Assembly: GCF_000217795.1 (NCBI RefSeq)
Contig: NC_015681.1
Location: 1,417,244-1,481,243, forward strand
Reading direction: 5' to 3'
Source of the DNA: Thermodesulfatator indicus DSM 15286
GTDB taxonomy: Bacteria; Desulfobacterota; Thermodesulfobacteria; Thermodesulfobacteriales; Thermodesulfatatoraceae
DNA length: 64,000 bases
Both the position numbers and the translations under genes were made by a program. Under the pieces are notes generated by a model. The model was given only the letters and a program-made list of their open reading frames with translations, was not told where the DNA came from and did not search any database. Below, piece by piece: positions 15,400 through 23,035 of the stretch. The stretch's first letter is position 1; the number at the start of each line of letters is the position of its first letter.

Positions 15400-15431
15400 T
15401 TGACATAATCATGCTAGAAGATTAATCTAGC
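15400..15431 (+). promoter_or_regulatory. intI promoter with overlapping inverted repeat
   Basis: TTGACA (15400-15405), 17-bp spacer, TAATCT (15423-15428). Transcription would start only about 4 bases before the intI ATG (15439), so the message is nearly leaderless, in line with the absence of a ribosome site. The inverted repeat GCTAGA...TCTAGC (15413-15418 and 15426-15431) covers the spacer and -10 and could be a repressor operator. It does not match the E. coli LexA box. Confidence 0.65.
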
Positions 15432-15438
15432 AGTTACT

Positions 15439-16689
15439 ATGAATAACTCCTGGCAAAACTTTACTGACTATTTAAACGAACTTCCTATTCCTGAAAAAGC
15501 AAAGCCTTTTTACGTTTCCTGGGCAAAGAGAGCCCTTTCTTGGAACAACAATGCCCAGAAGAAATCTGAACCGGTCCCTATCTCGGAAAAGGCTCAAAAG
15601 CGTTTCCTTAAGTTTCTTGAAACCCGTTATGAACCGTGGCAGGTCGCCCAGGCCGAAGAAGCTATAAAGCTCTACAATTACTTCATTTCGTCGGTTCAAA
15701 CCTCTTCCCCTGAAAAACCAGACCAGGCAGCCTGGTCCTACATTAAAGAAGAAGCTTGCCGACTCATGCGCCTGCGTCACCTCTCTTACCGCACGGAAAA
15801 GACCTATCTCTCCTGGATCGGAAGATTTCAAAAATTCATAAATTCCAAAGCTCCAGTCCGTCTTACCGCAAGGGACTTTCAGGATTTCTTAACGCACCTT
15901 GCCGTAGAACGCCGTGTGGCACCTTCCACCCAAAATCAGGCCCTGAACGCCCTGGTTTTCCTTTATAAACATGTATTGCAGCAGGACATCACCGCAGCCA
16001 TTAACGCCGTTAGGGCCAGAGAAAGGCGCCGCCTACCGGTAGTGCTCGAAAAGGAAGAAGTGGAGCGGGTTCTGCAACACATGCCTTATCCATACCATTT
16101 GATCGGCGGTTTGATGTACGGCGGAGGGCTGCGCTTAAGCGAGGCTTTAAATCTACGTGTAAAAGACGTGAACTTTGAAAAACGGCAGATAATCGTTCGG
16201 GCAGGAAAGGGAGATAAAGACCGCGTTACTATCCTTCCGGAAAAACTCGCCGATCCTCTCTGGGAACATTTACAAAAAGTAAGACACCTTTACGAATTCG
16301 ACCGTGAAGAAAATCTTCCCGGAGTCCATCTTCCCGAGGCGCTGGCGCGAAAATATCCAAACGCAGGTAAAGAATGGGCCTGGTTTTGGCTCTTTCCCTC
16401 CCCCAAGCTTTCCGTGGACCCTCGGACCCTTACCGTGCGCCGGCATCATCTCTACCCTACCTCGGTTCAGCGAGCTTTTAAAAGGGCTCTGGCGAAAGCA
16501 GGCATAGAAAAGCCGGCCAACGTACATTCTTTACGACACAGTTTTGCCACGCATCTTCTTGAAGCTGGCTATCACATCCGCACTGTGCAGGAACTCCTGG
16601 GACATAAACATATCCAGACCACCATGATTTACACGCATCTTGCCCGCCAAAAGTTACTAAAAGTCCAAAGCCCGCTGGATAGAGAATAA
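15439..16689 (+). CDS. intI: Integron integrase IntI (tyrosine recombinase)
   Basis: A 416-aa tyrosine recombinase that inserts and excises attC cassettes. Catalytic residues are Arg232 (GGGLRLSE), Lys near 257-260 (GKGDKDR), His363/Arg366 (HSLRHSF), His389 (LGHKH) and Tyr398 (MIYTH). The IntI-specific insertion that distinguishes integron integrases from XerC/D is present: GVHLPEALARKYPNAG, WAWFWLFPS and VRRHHLYPTSVQRAFKRA. The core-binding domain spans about 100-195. An extra ~95-residue N-terminal part precedes it, longer than in class 1 IntI (337 aa). Transcription is opposite to the cassettes, the standard integron layout. Confidence 0.96.
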   Translation: MNNSWQNFTDYLNELPIPEKAKPFYVSWAKRALSWNNNAQKKSEPVPISEKAQKRFLKFLETRYEPWQVAQAEEAIKLYNYFISSVQTSSPEKPDQAAWSYIKEEACRLMRLRHLSYRTEKTYLSWIGRFQKFINSKAPVRLTARDFQDFLTHLAVERRVAPSTQNQALNALVFLYKHVLQQDITAAINAVRARERRRLPVVLEKEEVERVLQHMPYPYHLIGGLMYGGGLRLSEALNLRVKDVNFEKRQIIVRAGKGDKDRVTILPEKLADPLWEHLQKVRHLYEFDREENLPGVHLPEALARKYPNAGKEWAWFWLFPSPKLSVDPRTLTVRRHHLYPTSVQRAFKRALAKAGIEKPANVHSLRHSFATHLLEAGYHIRTVQELLGHKHIQTTMIYTHLARQKLLKVQSPLDRE

Positions 16690-17033
16690 ATAATTGTAGA
16701 AATTGGGACAGGGATTGCTTCGCTTTGCTCGCAATCACCCAATTGTCGCCTATTTAGTGACCCCATTATATCTCTTCTTAGGATTTAGTTTTTTCTTCCA
16801 CGCTGAAATTTAACATAAGGATTGTTTCACTAAGATCTTTTTGTTTTAGGGATTAAACTCATTTTAAAGCGTTACAAAATGATAAAAGATTATCCAAAAT
16901 TCCCGCTTAAACGGGAATAAAGGATATTAAAAGATTATAATTCGTGTTGCAAAATAAAAAAAAAAATTTTAGGAGTGGTTGGACCTTAAAAGGTTTTAGG
17001 TATGGGCTTAAACAAATATTTTCGGAGGGGAAA
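16690..17033. other. Gap between intI and hydrogenase: REP-like repeat and a small hairpin
   Basis: It holds a REP-like segment (16711-16734, identical 24 bases at 18732-18755) that includes ATTGCTTCGCTTTGCTCGCAA, and a perfect 7-bp hairpin ATTCCCG/CGGGAAT (16899-16918) upstream of the hydrogenase gene. I see no attC site or gene here, so the integron does not continue on this side. Confidence 0.6.
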
Positions 17034-18566
17034 ATGGGTGAAAAAGGTTTTAAGAAGAAAATTAGTCGGCGTTCTTTTTTGGAAATTATAGCTGGGCTTG
17101 GTGTTACAGGCCTTGCGGGTACAGCCTTTCGAGGTCTTAATGGCTTACCAGAGGCCATAGCCAAAACCAATAGACGGGGAACCAAATATTATGGCTATGC
17201 CGGATCTGTTGTCCCTGTAGCTCCTGATAACCCTTCCATTGTACACTTTGACAAATTTTGTAAACATGGTGAATGTGGAGTTTGCAGTACAGTATGTCAT
17301 GAAAAACAGGGGGTATTTGGGTATTGGGATCCACGGGTAGCTAGTGAAGTTGTTTGTGTGAATTGTGGTCAGTGTACAGCCTATTGTCCTGGTAAAAGAG
17401 GTATTCCTGCTATGCAGGAGCGCGATGAGACAGAAAAGGCCTTTGCTTTTCTTGAAAACGATGAATACCACGTGGTTGTACAAACGGCTCCAGCTGTGCG
17501 GGTGGCTATAGGAGAAGAATTTGGTCTTCCTCCAGGAGAGTGGGAAGAGGGGCAATTAGTGGCAGCTTTACGTCGTTTAGGTTTTGATGCGGTTTTTGAT
17601 ACCAATTTTGCAGCTGATCTAACTATAATGGAAGAAGCTACCGAATTTGTAAAACGAGTTGTTTATGCAGAAAAACCTTTGCCGATGTTTACTTCCTGTT
17701 GTCCTGGTTGGGTAAAGTTTGCCGAGTATTTCTATCCTGAACTTCTTTCACATCTATCTAGCTGTAAATCTCCTCAGCAAATGTTGGGAGCAGTAGCAAA
17801 GACTTATTATGCTAAGGAACGAGGAATTGATCCCTCAAAGATCATCTCCATTGCTGTTATGCCCTGTACCGCCAAAAAATTTGAGGCTCAGCGTCCTGAA
17901 ATGAAAGCTGCTGCTGAATACTGGCATAATGAAGAAATAACTGCTGATGTAGATCTCGTTTTAACAGTTCGTGAATTAGCCAGAATGCTCAAAGCCAAAA
18001 ATATTGATCTTTTAGCTTTACCTGAAGAAGATTACGACCCAATACTAGGGGAGGATACTGGAGCAGCCAGAATATTTGGAGTTACTGGAGGCGTTATGGA
18101 AGCTGCTGTTCGGACCGCTTATTATTTCCTTACCGGAGAAGATCCTCCAGATACATTGCTCGAATTTACTCCTGTTAGAGGGCTGGACGACGTCAAAGAA
18201 GCCTCTTTAAATATTAATGGTGCTACGATTAACATTGCCGTAGTTAATGGTCTAGCGAATGTTCGCAACGTATGCGAAATAGTTATGGACAACCCCAACA
18301 AGTGGCATTTTATTGAGGTTATGGCCTGCCGTGGTGGTTGTATTAGTGGTGGTGGTCAGCCTAGAACAGAAGTCCCTCCAACTGACGAAATTCGTTTGGC
18401 TCGTATAGAATCTCTTTATACCAGTGATGAACTTTCACAAATACGACTGTCTTATCTTAACGAAGAAGTACGCGCTCTTTACGAGAAATTTTTAGGTGAG
18501 CCAAACGGCGAATTAGCCGAAGAATTACTTCACACTCACTACGTTGATAGAGGGCCAGTAGCATAG
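17034..18566 (+). CDS. hydA: Periplasmic [FeFe] hydrogenase with fused small-subunit domain
   Basis: A 510-aa iron-only hydrogenase with a Tat signal at the N-terminus (RRSFLEIIAGLGVTGLAG), so it acts in the periplasm, most likely oxidising H2. Two [4Fe-4S] clusters are bound by the C-rich ferredoxin part (CKHGECGVCSTVC and CVNCGQCTAYC). H-cluster motifs are L1 TSCCPGW, L2 MPCTAKKFEA and L3 VMACRGGCISGGGQP, where Arg replaces the common Pro. The C-terminal 50-60 residues are the small-subunit domain. ATG 17034 has GGAGG upstream and gives a normal Tat leader; an upstream in-frame start (16944) would only lengthen it. It stands alone with a terminator after it. Confidence 0.93.
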   Translation: MGEKGFKKKISRRSFLEIIAGLGVTGLAGTAFRGLNGLPEAIAKTNRRGTKYYGYAGSVVPVAPDNPSIVHFDKFCKHGECGVCSTVCHEKQGVFGYWDPRVASEVVCVNCGQCTAYCPGKRGIPAMQERDETEKAFAFLENDEYHVVVQTAPAVRVAIGEEFGLPPGEWEEGQLVAALRRLGFDAVFDTNFAADLTIMEEATEFVKRVVYAEKPLPMFTSCCPGWVKFAEYFYPELLSHLSSCKSPQQMLGAVAKTYYAKERGIDPSKIISIAVMPCTAKKFEAQRPEMKAAAEYWHNEEITADVDLVLTVRELARMLKAKNIDLLALPEEDYDPILGEDTGAARIFGVTGGVMEAAVRTAYYFLTGEDPPDTLLEFTPVRGLDDVKEASLNINGATINIAVVNGLANVRNVCEIVMDNPNKWHFIEVMACRGGCISGGGQPRTEVPPTDEIRLARIESLYTSDELSQIRLSYLNEEVRALYEKFLGEPNGELAEELLHTHYVDRGPVA

Positions 18567-18580
18567 CCTATTTGACATGC

Positions 18581-18625
18581 GAGGGCTATAGATTTCGCTT
18601 GTCTATAGCCCTCGTAGTAGTTTTA
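18581..18625 (+). terminator. Terminator-like hairpin after hydrogenase gene
   Basis: Perfect 12-bp stem GAGGGCTATAGA / TCTATAGCCCTC around a 9-base loop, followed by a moderately T-rich stretch (TTTTATT). It lies 15 bp after the stop codon. Confidence 0.7.
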
Positions 18626-18689
18626 TTAATCCGATTTTTTGCACGACAAAGTATCGCCGCTGACATAATCACTAAGGCAAAGTAACCTT

Positions 18690-18762
18690 CGCTGTCACTG
18701 CGAGGCCTCGTTAGAGGTCGAAACAGTCTCAGGGATTGCTTCGCTTTGCTCGCAAGGTGATC
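18690..18762. repeat. REP-like intergenic repeat (copy 2)
   Basis: The segment starts GTCACTGCGAGG, has a GGCCTC/GAGGTC hairpin, and ends with GGGATTGCTTCG...GCTCGCAA. Its last part (18732-18755) is identical to 16711-16734. Similar GTCACTGCGAG and ATTGCTTCG elements recur at 42855-42938. Such palindromic units are typical bacterial extragenic repeats; no coding capacity is seen. Confidence 0.65.
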
Positions 18763-18795
18763 TTAGTTGAAATAATTTCAGAAAAAGAAAAATCT

Positions 18796-19431
18796 CTAGA
18801 ATAATTCTTTTATTTCGTTTACGGAAATTTTTTCCTGAATAAGGGTAAGGGTTTCTTGAGGAGTGGTAAATCTTCCTACCAGGAATTTGAGTATTTTGGC
18901 ACCATTTTTTTGGTAAAATTCTATGAGAGGTCTTGTTCGATCTTTGTATATCTGCCATTTACGGTAAATAAGCTCAATGTAATCGTCATCGCGGCCTTTG
19001 CGATCGCCTCCAGTATTTCGATGAATGCGTTCAAGGATTTCTTCAAATGAGGCTTCTATTCTGACAACCAAGCGGATAGAAATCTTTCTAGCCAGTGCTT
19101 TGGCCTGTCCTTCATGGCGAGGAAGCCCGTTCATGATTAGTATTTCGCGGCCAGAATAAACTCTGGCCTTTAAAAACACGCTAAGGATTTTTTCGGCCAA
19201 ATAAAAGTGTTCATTTTCAAGGAGGAGACCTTCTTCAAGAACCTTTTTTATGAAAATACGTTCTGAAGGTAGAATGTCGTGACGATAAGCCCCTTTGGCA
19301 ATAGTCCTTAACTCGCGGCCAAAGTCAAAGTGTAAACACTTATGGCCGTAGAGCCCAGTTTTTTCTAAAAGATCCCCCAGAGGGCTCTTACCCACTCCTG
19401 TTGGCCCAAGAAGTAGAATGCCTTTCAACAT
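18796..19431 (-). CDS. Adenylate kinase-like nucleoside monophosphate kinase
   Basis: A 211-aa P-loop kinase. The N-terminal Walker A GPTGVGKS (9-16) is followed by FDFGRELR in the NMP-binding region, MNGLPRHEGQAKAL at the position of the adenylate kinase GFPR block, and RIHRNTGGDRKGRDDD resembling the LID arginines. The LID is short and without zinc cysteines. The family interconverts nucleoside mono-, di- and triphosphates; the exact base preference is unclear, and adenylate kinase identity is not certain because another adk usually sits with ribosomal genes. It lies 6 bp after ftsY and is probably co-transcribed with it. Confidence 0.75.
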   Translation of the reverse strand: MLKGILLLGPTGVGKSPLGDLLEKTGLYGHKCLHFDFGRELRTIAKGAYRHDILPSERIFIKKVLEEGLLLENEHFYLAEKILSVFLKARVYSGREILIMNGLPRHEGQAKALARKISIRLVVRIEASFEEILERIHRNTGGDRKGRDDDYIELIYRKWQIYKDRTRPLIEFYQKNGAKILKFLVGRFTTPQETLTLIQEKISVNEIKELF

Positions 19432-19437
19432 GGAGGC

Positions 19438-20400
19438 TTAAGGAATAATAGCATTTACAAAGGCTTCAGGATCAAAAGGTTCGAGATCTTCCAGTTTTTC
19501 ACCTAAACCGATGAAAGATATAGGGATTTTAAAGAGATGAGCCAGTGTTAAAACTATGCCGCCTTTGGCGGTGCCGTCCATTTTGGTTACAATGAGAGTG
19601 TGTATGGGTAAAGCTTCTTTAAACCATTTGACCTGGCTTACAGCGTTTTGGCCGGTGGTAGCATCAATAACCAGGATATTTTGATGAGGGGCTTCCTCGA
19701 TAGCTTTACCAGCTACTCTTGCCATTTTTTTGAGTTCTTCCATGAGGTTGTATTTAGTGTGAAGGCGACCTGCGGTGTCTATAAGAGCCACATCTATATT
19801 ACGGCTTTTAGCTGCTTTTAGGCCCTCAAATACTACTGAGGCTGGGTCTGCCCCGAGTTTTTGCTTGATAACGGGGATTTCTAAACGATTCCCCCAGTTT
19901 TCAAGCTGTTCAATAGCCGCGGCCCGGAAAGTATCAGCCGCTACGAAGAGCACCGAAAACCCGCTGTTTTTCAAACGATAACCCAGCTTGGCAATAGATG
20001 TGGTTTTGCCAACCCCGTTTACACCGACTACAAAAACAGCCGCTGGTCTTGCTTCAGGCGGGAATGGCGGCGGTTCAAGGGAAAGAATTTTTAACATCTC
20101 GGCCTTTAAGGCCTCTTTGAACTCGGAGGTTTTTAAAAGTTCGCCCTGAGAAACCCTCATTCTTAGAGGGGTAAGGAGTCTCTTGATGGTATCAATGTTA
20201 ATATCAGCAGTTATAAGGGCTTCTTCTAATTCTTCAAAAAAGGCCTCATCAACATTTCTTTCAATAACGAATACTTCGCTGAGGCCTTCTTTGAGTTTTT
20301 CCCTGGTGCGTGAAAGCCTTTCCTTAAACTTGCCTAAAAGCTTTTTTTTCTGAGCTTCTTCAGCCTGGCTATTATCTTTTTTTCGTAACCACTTGAACAT
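19438..20400 (-). CDS. ftsY: Signal recognition particle receptor FtsY
   Basis: A 320-aa GTPase that docks SRP-ribosome complexes at the inner membrane. It has a short acidic/basic N-terminal A region, the N domain (to about 110) and the G domain with GVNGVGKTTSIAKL, the insertion-box region around AADTFRAAAIEQL, DTAGRLH and TKMDGTAKGG. ATG 20400 (MFKWLRKK) is preferred because AAGGA precedes it; an ATG 15 bp upstream is possible. The gene is divergent from ilvE, with about 70 bp between them. Confidence 0.96.
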   Translation of the reverse strand: MFKWLRKKDNSQAEEAQKKKLLGKFKERLSRTREKLKEGLSEVFVIERNVDEAFFEELEEALITADINIDTIKRLLTPLRMRVSQGELLKTSEFKEALKAEMLKILSLEPPPFPPEARPAAVFVVGVNGVGKTTSIAKLGYRLKNSGFSVLFVAADTFRAAAIEQLENWGNRLEIPVIKQKLGADPASVVFEGLKAAKSRNIDVALIDTAGRLHTKYNLMEELKKMARVAGKAIEEAPHQNILVIDATTGQNAVSQVKWFKEALPIHTLIVTKMDGTAKGGIVLTLAHLFKIPISFIGLGEKLEDLEPFDPEAFVNAIIP

Positions 20401-20470
20401 AAAGAGTCCTTGCATTAAAAAGAATTGAGTTGGTTTTTAGAAATATACCACGTTAAAGGACTTGGCAAGG

Positions 20471-21541
20471 ATGGAAATAAAATTAGAGCTTTTACCTCCA
20501 GAAAAACGTCGGAAATTAGATCTTGAAGGAGATCTTCCTTTTGGCTGTATTTTCACTGACCACATGTTTCTGATGTATTACCAAGAAGGTAAAGGGTGGT
20601 ATGATGCCCAGATAAAACCTTACGAACCAATCTGCCTTGATCCTGCAGCCACCGTTTTTCATTATAGCCAAACTATATTTGAAGGCCTTAAGGCCTATTA
20701 CGGAGTGGACGGTCGAATCCGGCTTTTTCGGCCAGAACGTAATATGGCCCGCATGAACTACTCAGCCAAACGTATGTGTATGCCAGCTATTGACAAAGAA
20801 TTTGCTCTTCACGCTATTAAAACTTTAGTTGATCTTGAAAAAGGCTGGATACCAAAAGAAATAGGTTCGGCTCTTTATATCAGGCCGGTACTGATGGGAA
20901 CAGAAGCATTTTTAGGTGTAAAGCCGAGCAGTGAATATATTTTTTTCATTATCCTTTCTCCGGTAGGAGCTTATTATAAGGAAGGTTTTAACCCTATAAA
21001 AATTTACGTTACAGACAAGTATGTCCGTGCTGTGCCTGGTGGTGTGGGGGATGTGAAAACCGGCGGCAATTATGCGGCCAGCCTTATGGCTTCTGAAGAG
21101 GCAGCTAAATTAGGCTACACACAGGTTCTCTGGCTGGATGCCATTGAGCGCCGTTATGTAGAAGAAGTCGGCACTATGAATATATTCTTCTACTTTGAAG
21201 ACGAGCTGGTAACACCAGCGCTTACAGGTACAATTCTTCCCGGAATTACCAGGGAATCAGTTATCCAGATGGCCAAAGACTGGGGGCTTAAAGTCAATGA
21301 GCGCCGTATCACTATTGATGAAGTTATTGAGGGAGCTGAAACTGGCCGTCTAAAAGAATGTTTTGGTACAGGTACGGCTGCTGTTATTTCGCCAGTAGGC
21401 TATTTGGCTTATAAGGGTAAAGAGTATGTCATCAACCAGGGCCAAACAGGTCCTCTCGCTCAAAGGCTTTTTGAAGAGCTTACCGGGATCCAGTATGGCG
21501 AGAAGCCTGACCCTTACGGCTGGATACAGTTCGTTCCCTGA
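20471..21541 (+). CDS. ilvE: Branched-chain amino acid aminotransferase
   Basis: A 356-aa class IV PLP-dependent transaminase that makes leucine, isoleucine and valine from their 2-oxo acids. Family landmarks are FHYSQTIFEGLKAY, RIRLFRPERNMARM, VGDVKTGGNYAAS with the PLP lysine in this segment, VEEVGTMNIFF, PGITRESVIQM and CFGTGTAAVISPVG. It belongs to the longer (bacterial BCAT2-like) subgroup. ATG 20471 is chosen; a TTG three codons upstream is equally close to the AAAGGA site. Its last 62 bp overlap the convergent AAA+ gene. Confidence 0.95.
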   Translation: MEIKLELLPPEKRRKLDLEGDLPFGCIFTDHMFLMYYQEGKGWYDAQIKPYEPICLDPAATVFHYSQTIFEGLKAYYGVDGRIRLFRPERNMARMNYSAKRMCMPAIDKEFALHAIKTLVDLEKGWIPKEIGSALYIRPVLMGTEAFLGVKPSSEYIFFIILSPVGAYYKEGFNPIKIYVTDKYVRAVPGGVGDVKTGGNYAASLMASEEAAKLGYTQVLWLDAIERRYVEEVGTMNIFFYFEDELVTPALTGTILPGITRESVIQMAKDWGLKVNERRITIDEVIEGAETGRLKECFGTGTAAVISPVGYLAYKGKEYVINQGQTGPLAQRLFEELTGIQYGEKPDPYGWIQFVP

Positions 21542-22682
21542 TACGTTTTTCTTCTTGAATAAGCTGGCTTAAAAGGTCTTCAATATCTCGAAATCTGAGT
21601 CTGTTTTTAACAATTTTTTTAGGTAAATGCCTTTTAAAGGTTTCTTCTTCACCCCAAATTACAACCTCTTTTATAATCTTTTTCAATTCATCTAAATTGC
21701 TTGGCCAGGAGTGGAATAATAACCTTTCTATAAAGTTAGCCGAAAAATAAATTGTTTCTTTGCGATATAAATGAGCATACTTTTCTAAAAAATGTTGAGC
21801 TAGTAAAGGGATATCTATCTTTCGTTTTTTTAAAGATGGTAGATAAATGGCAAATTCAGATAGGCGGAAAAATATTTCTGTATGGATTTTCCCTGTTTTA
21901 AAAATCTCTTCAGGTGGTTTTGAAAGAGAGGCAACTAGTTTAGCCGAACTTTTTACGGCTTCTTTGGCTCCCAGGGGATAAAAATATCCATTTTCAATAA
22001 AAGAAAGCAATTTTTTCTGGGTTTTTAAGGGTAAAGTGTCTATGTCTTCAATATAAAGTACCCCTTCTCCTGCTTTAGCCAAAAGACCTTCTTTCTTTTT
22101 CTTAATCTTAGGAAAAACGCTTGCGGAAAATCCAAATAATACCGGTTCAATCATATCTGAAGCCAAGGTCTTTGGAGAAAATTTTATAAAGTTTCCTCCG
22201 CGGTGCGCCTGTATGTGGCGGGCAAGCAACTCTTTCCCAGTCCCTTTGGCTCCTACCAGTAAAACAGGAGAGGAAATAGAAGCGAGTTTGGGTATGAAAT
22301 TTCTTATTTTGGCAATGCTAGAGTGTTCCCCTATAAAGGGGTTTTCTCTTTCTTCCCGGGTGAGAGGTAAATGGCTGGAAGATATTTCTTCAATCAAATT
22401 TATGAACTGGCTGGTTAAAAAAGGTTGCTTTAAAAAAAACGTTTCTCTTACAGGAAGATTAACTGAAGATAGATTTTGACTAACTATCAATATTTTGACG
22501 TTTTTCTTTAAATTTGAAACCAGTTTTTCTAGTTTTTTAATGGGTATCTTTTCTGGTTCTACCAGTATTAACAAATTAGCGTTTTCTAATGTGCTTTCGT
22601 CTATTTTTGCTAAATCTAGTAAATGGCTAATATAATGGCCCGTTAGTTTATTTTCTGTAATAAGTTTGTATTTTATCATCAA
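21480..22682 (-). CDS. Degenerate NtrC-like AAA+ protein without GAFTGA or HTH
   Basis: A 400-aa protein with an N-terminal receiver-like domain (about 1-105, without a clear phosphoacceptor pattern). A sigma-54-activator-type AAA+ domain follows: ENPFIGEHSSIAKIR, Walker A GAKGTGKELLARHI, Walker B GVLYIEDIDTL, and FFRLSEFAIYLPSLKKRKIDIPLL. The loop that should read GAFTGA and touch sigma-54 is replaced by FSASVFP, and the C-terminal part has no Fis-type DNA-binding helix pair. It is therefore unlikely to open sigma-54 promoters itself and may be a regulator or scaffold. A sigma-54-like promoter lies directly before its start. The 3' end overlaps ilvE convergently. Confidence 0.8.
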   Translation of the reverse strand: MMIKYKLITENKLTGHYISHLLDLAKIDESTLENANLLILVEPEKIPIKKLEKLVSNLKKNVKILIVSQNLSSVNLPVRETFFLKQPFLTSQFINLIEEISSSHLPLTREERENPFIGEHSSIAKIRNFIPKLASISSPVLLVGAKGTGKELLARHIQAHRGGNFIKFSPKTLASDMIEPVLFGFSASVFPKIKKKKEGLLAKAGEGVLYIEDIDTLPLKTQKKLLSFIENGYFYPLGAKEAVKSSAKLVASLSKPPEEIFKTGKIHTEIFFRLSEFAIYLPSLKKRKIDIPLLAQHFLEKYAHLYRKETIYFSANFIERLLFHSWPSNLDELKKIIKEVVIWGEEETFKRHLPKKIVKNRLRFRDIEDLLSQLIQEEKRIRERTVSSRKGQASRHTGSR

Positions 22683-22709
22683 CTTTTATTATATGCAAAA
22701 ATTGTGCCT
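22683..22709 (-). promoter_or_regulatory. Sigma-54-type promoter of the degenerate AAA+ gene
   Basis: The minus strand reads AGGCAC (22709-22704), five bases, TTGC (22698-22695), with the exact -24/-12 spacing. Only the first base differs from TGGCAC-N5-TTGC. The predicted transcription start is about at the gene's ATG (22682), so the message would be leaderless or nearly so. Confidence 0.55.
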
Positions 22710-22813
22710 TTCTTGAAAAAGTAAAGATTTTGTAAGCAATCCCCAAAAGCCATATATTTCGTATATTTTATAGGTTTTTAAAAATGTAAATTTTTTGACA
22801 CCTTCAGGCTAAA

Positions 22814-22859
22814 GGGAAAAATTTTTCCCATATTGGCTAAATTGGGAAAAATTTTTCCA
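22814..22859. promoter_or_regulatory. Pair of 16-bp palindromes, possible activator or operator sites
   Basis: GGGAAAAATTTTTCCC at 22814-22829 and the same sequence with a final A at 22844-22859, centres exactly 30 bp apart (about three helical turns). They lie 105-165 bp upstream of the sigma-54-like promoter at 22695-22709, the usual place for enhancer-binding-protein sites, and 87 bp upstream of the tRNA. Confidence 0.6.
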
Positions 22860-22945
22860 CTCGTACACTACGGGAAGGGAGCGGTAAAATCGTTTCACAA
22901 AAACTTGCAAGAAAGTTCTTATAAGTTATTTTATAGATACTCTGA

Positions 22946-23020
22946 TCCCGGGTCGTCTAATCGGCAGGACATGGGGTTTTGGCCCCCATAGTGGTGGTTC
23001 GAGTCCACCCCCGGGATCCA
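22946..23020 (+). tRNA. trnQ: tRNA-Gln (anticodon TTG)
   Basis: Cloverleaf read by eye: acceptor TCCCGGG/CCCGGGA with a T discriminator and encoded CCA, D arm GTC...GAC, anticodon stem TGGGG/CCCCA with loop TTTTGGC giving anticodon TTG, four-base variable loop, and T arm GGTGG-TTCGAGT-CCACC. It is 15 bp upstream of the ABC transporter ATPase start. A possible promoter with TTGCAA lies about 40 bp upstream. Confidence 0.95.
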
Positions 23021-23035
23021 CTTTTTAAACCTCCC

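Larger units (their letters stand above)
10733..16689. mobile_element. Chromosomal integron: intI, attI and five cassettes (distal end eroded)
   Basis: An IntI-family integrase on the plus strand faces away from a minus-strand array of single-gene cassettes. Between them lies an attI region with promoters in both directions. Imperfect inverted repeats of 59-73 bp follow the stop codons of four cassettes (14796-14868, 12995-13055, 12116-12174, 11410-11469) with AAC...GTT ends. Cassette order from attI: 80-aa protein, DUF262/HNH protein, SAM methyltransferase, VapBC remnant, Nudix hydrolase. Cassettes 2-5 are visibly more AT-rich than intI and the flanking chromosome. The fifth cassette has no recognisable attC and abuts an IS5 remnant. 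Confidence 0.9.

Noticed and set aside
15439-16689. XerC/XerD-type or phage integrase for the tyrosine recombinase
   Set aside because: The block GVHLPEALARKYPNAG...WAWFWLFPS and HHLYPTSVQRAFKRA is an integron integrase insertion absent in XerC/D and phage integrases, and the neighbourhood shows attC sites.
22979-23035. Longer N-terminus of the ABC ATPase
   Set aside because: It would be read from the tRNA-Gln gene and has no homology to ABC proteins; ATG 23036 gives the family start.
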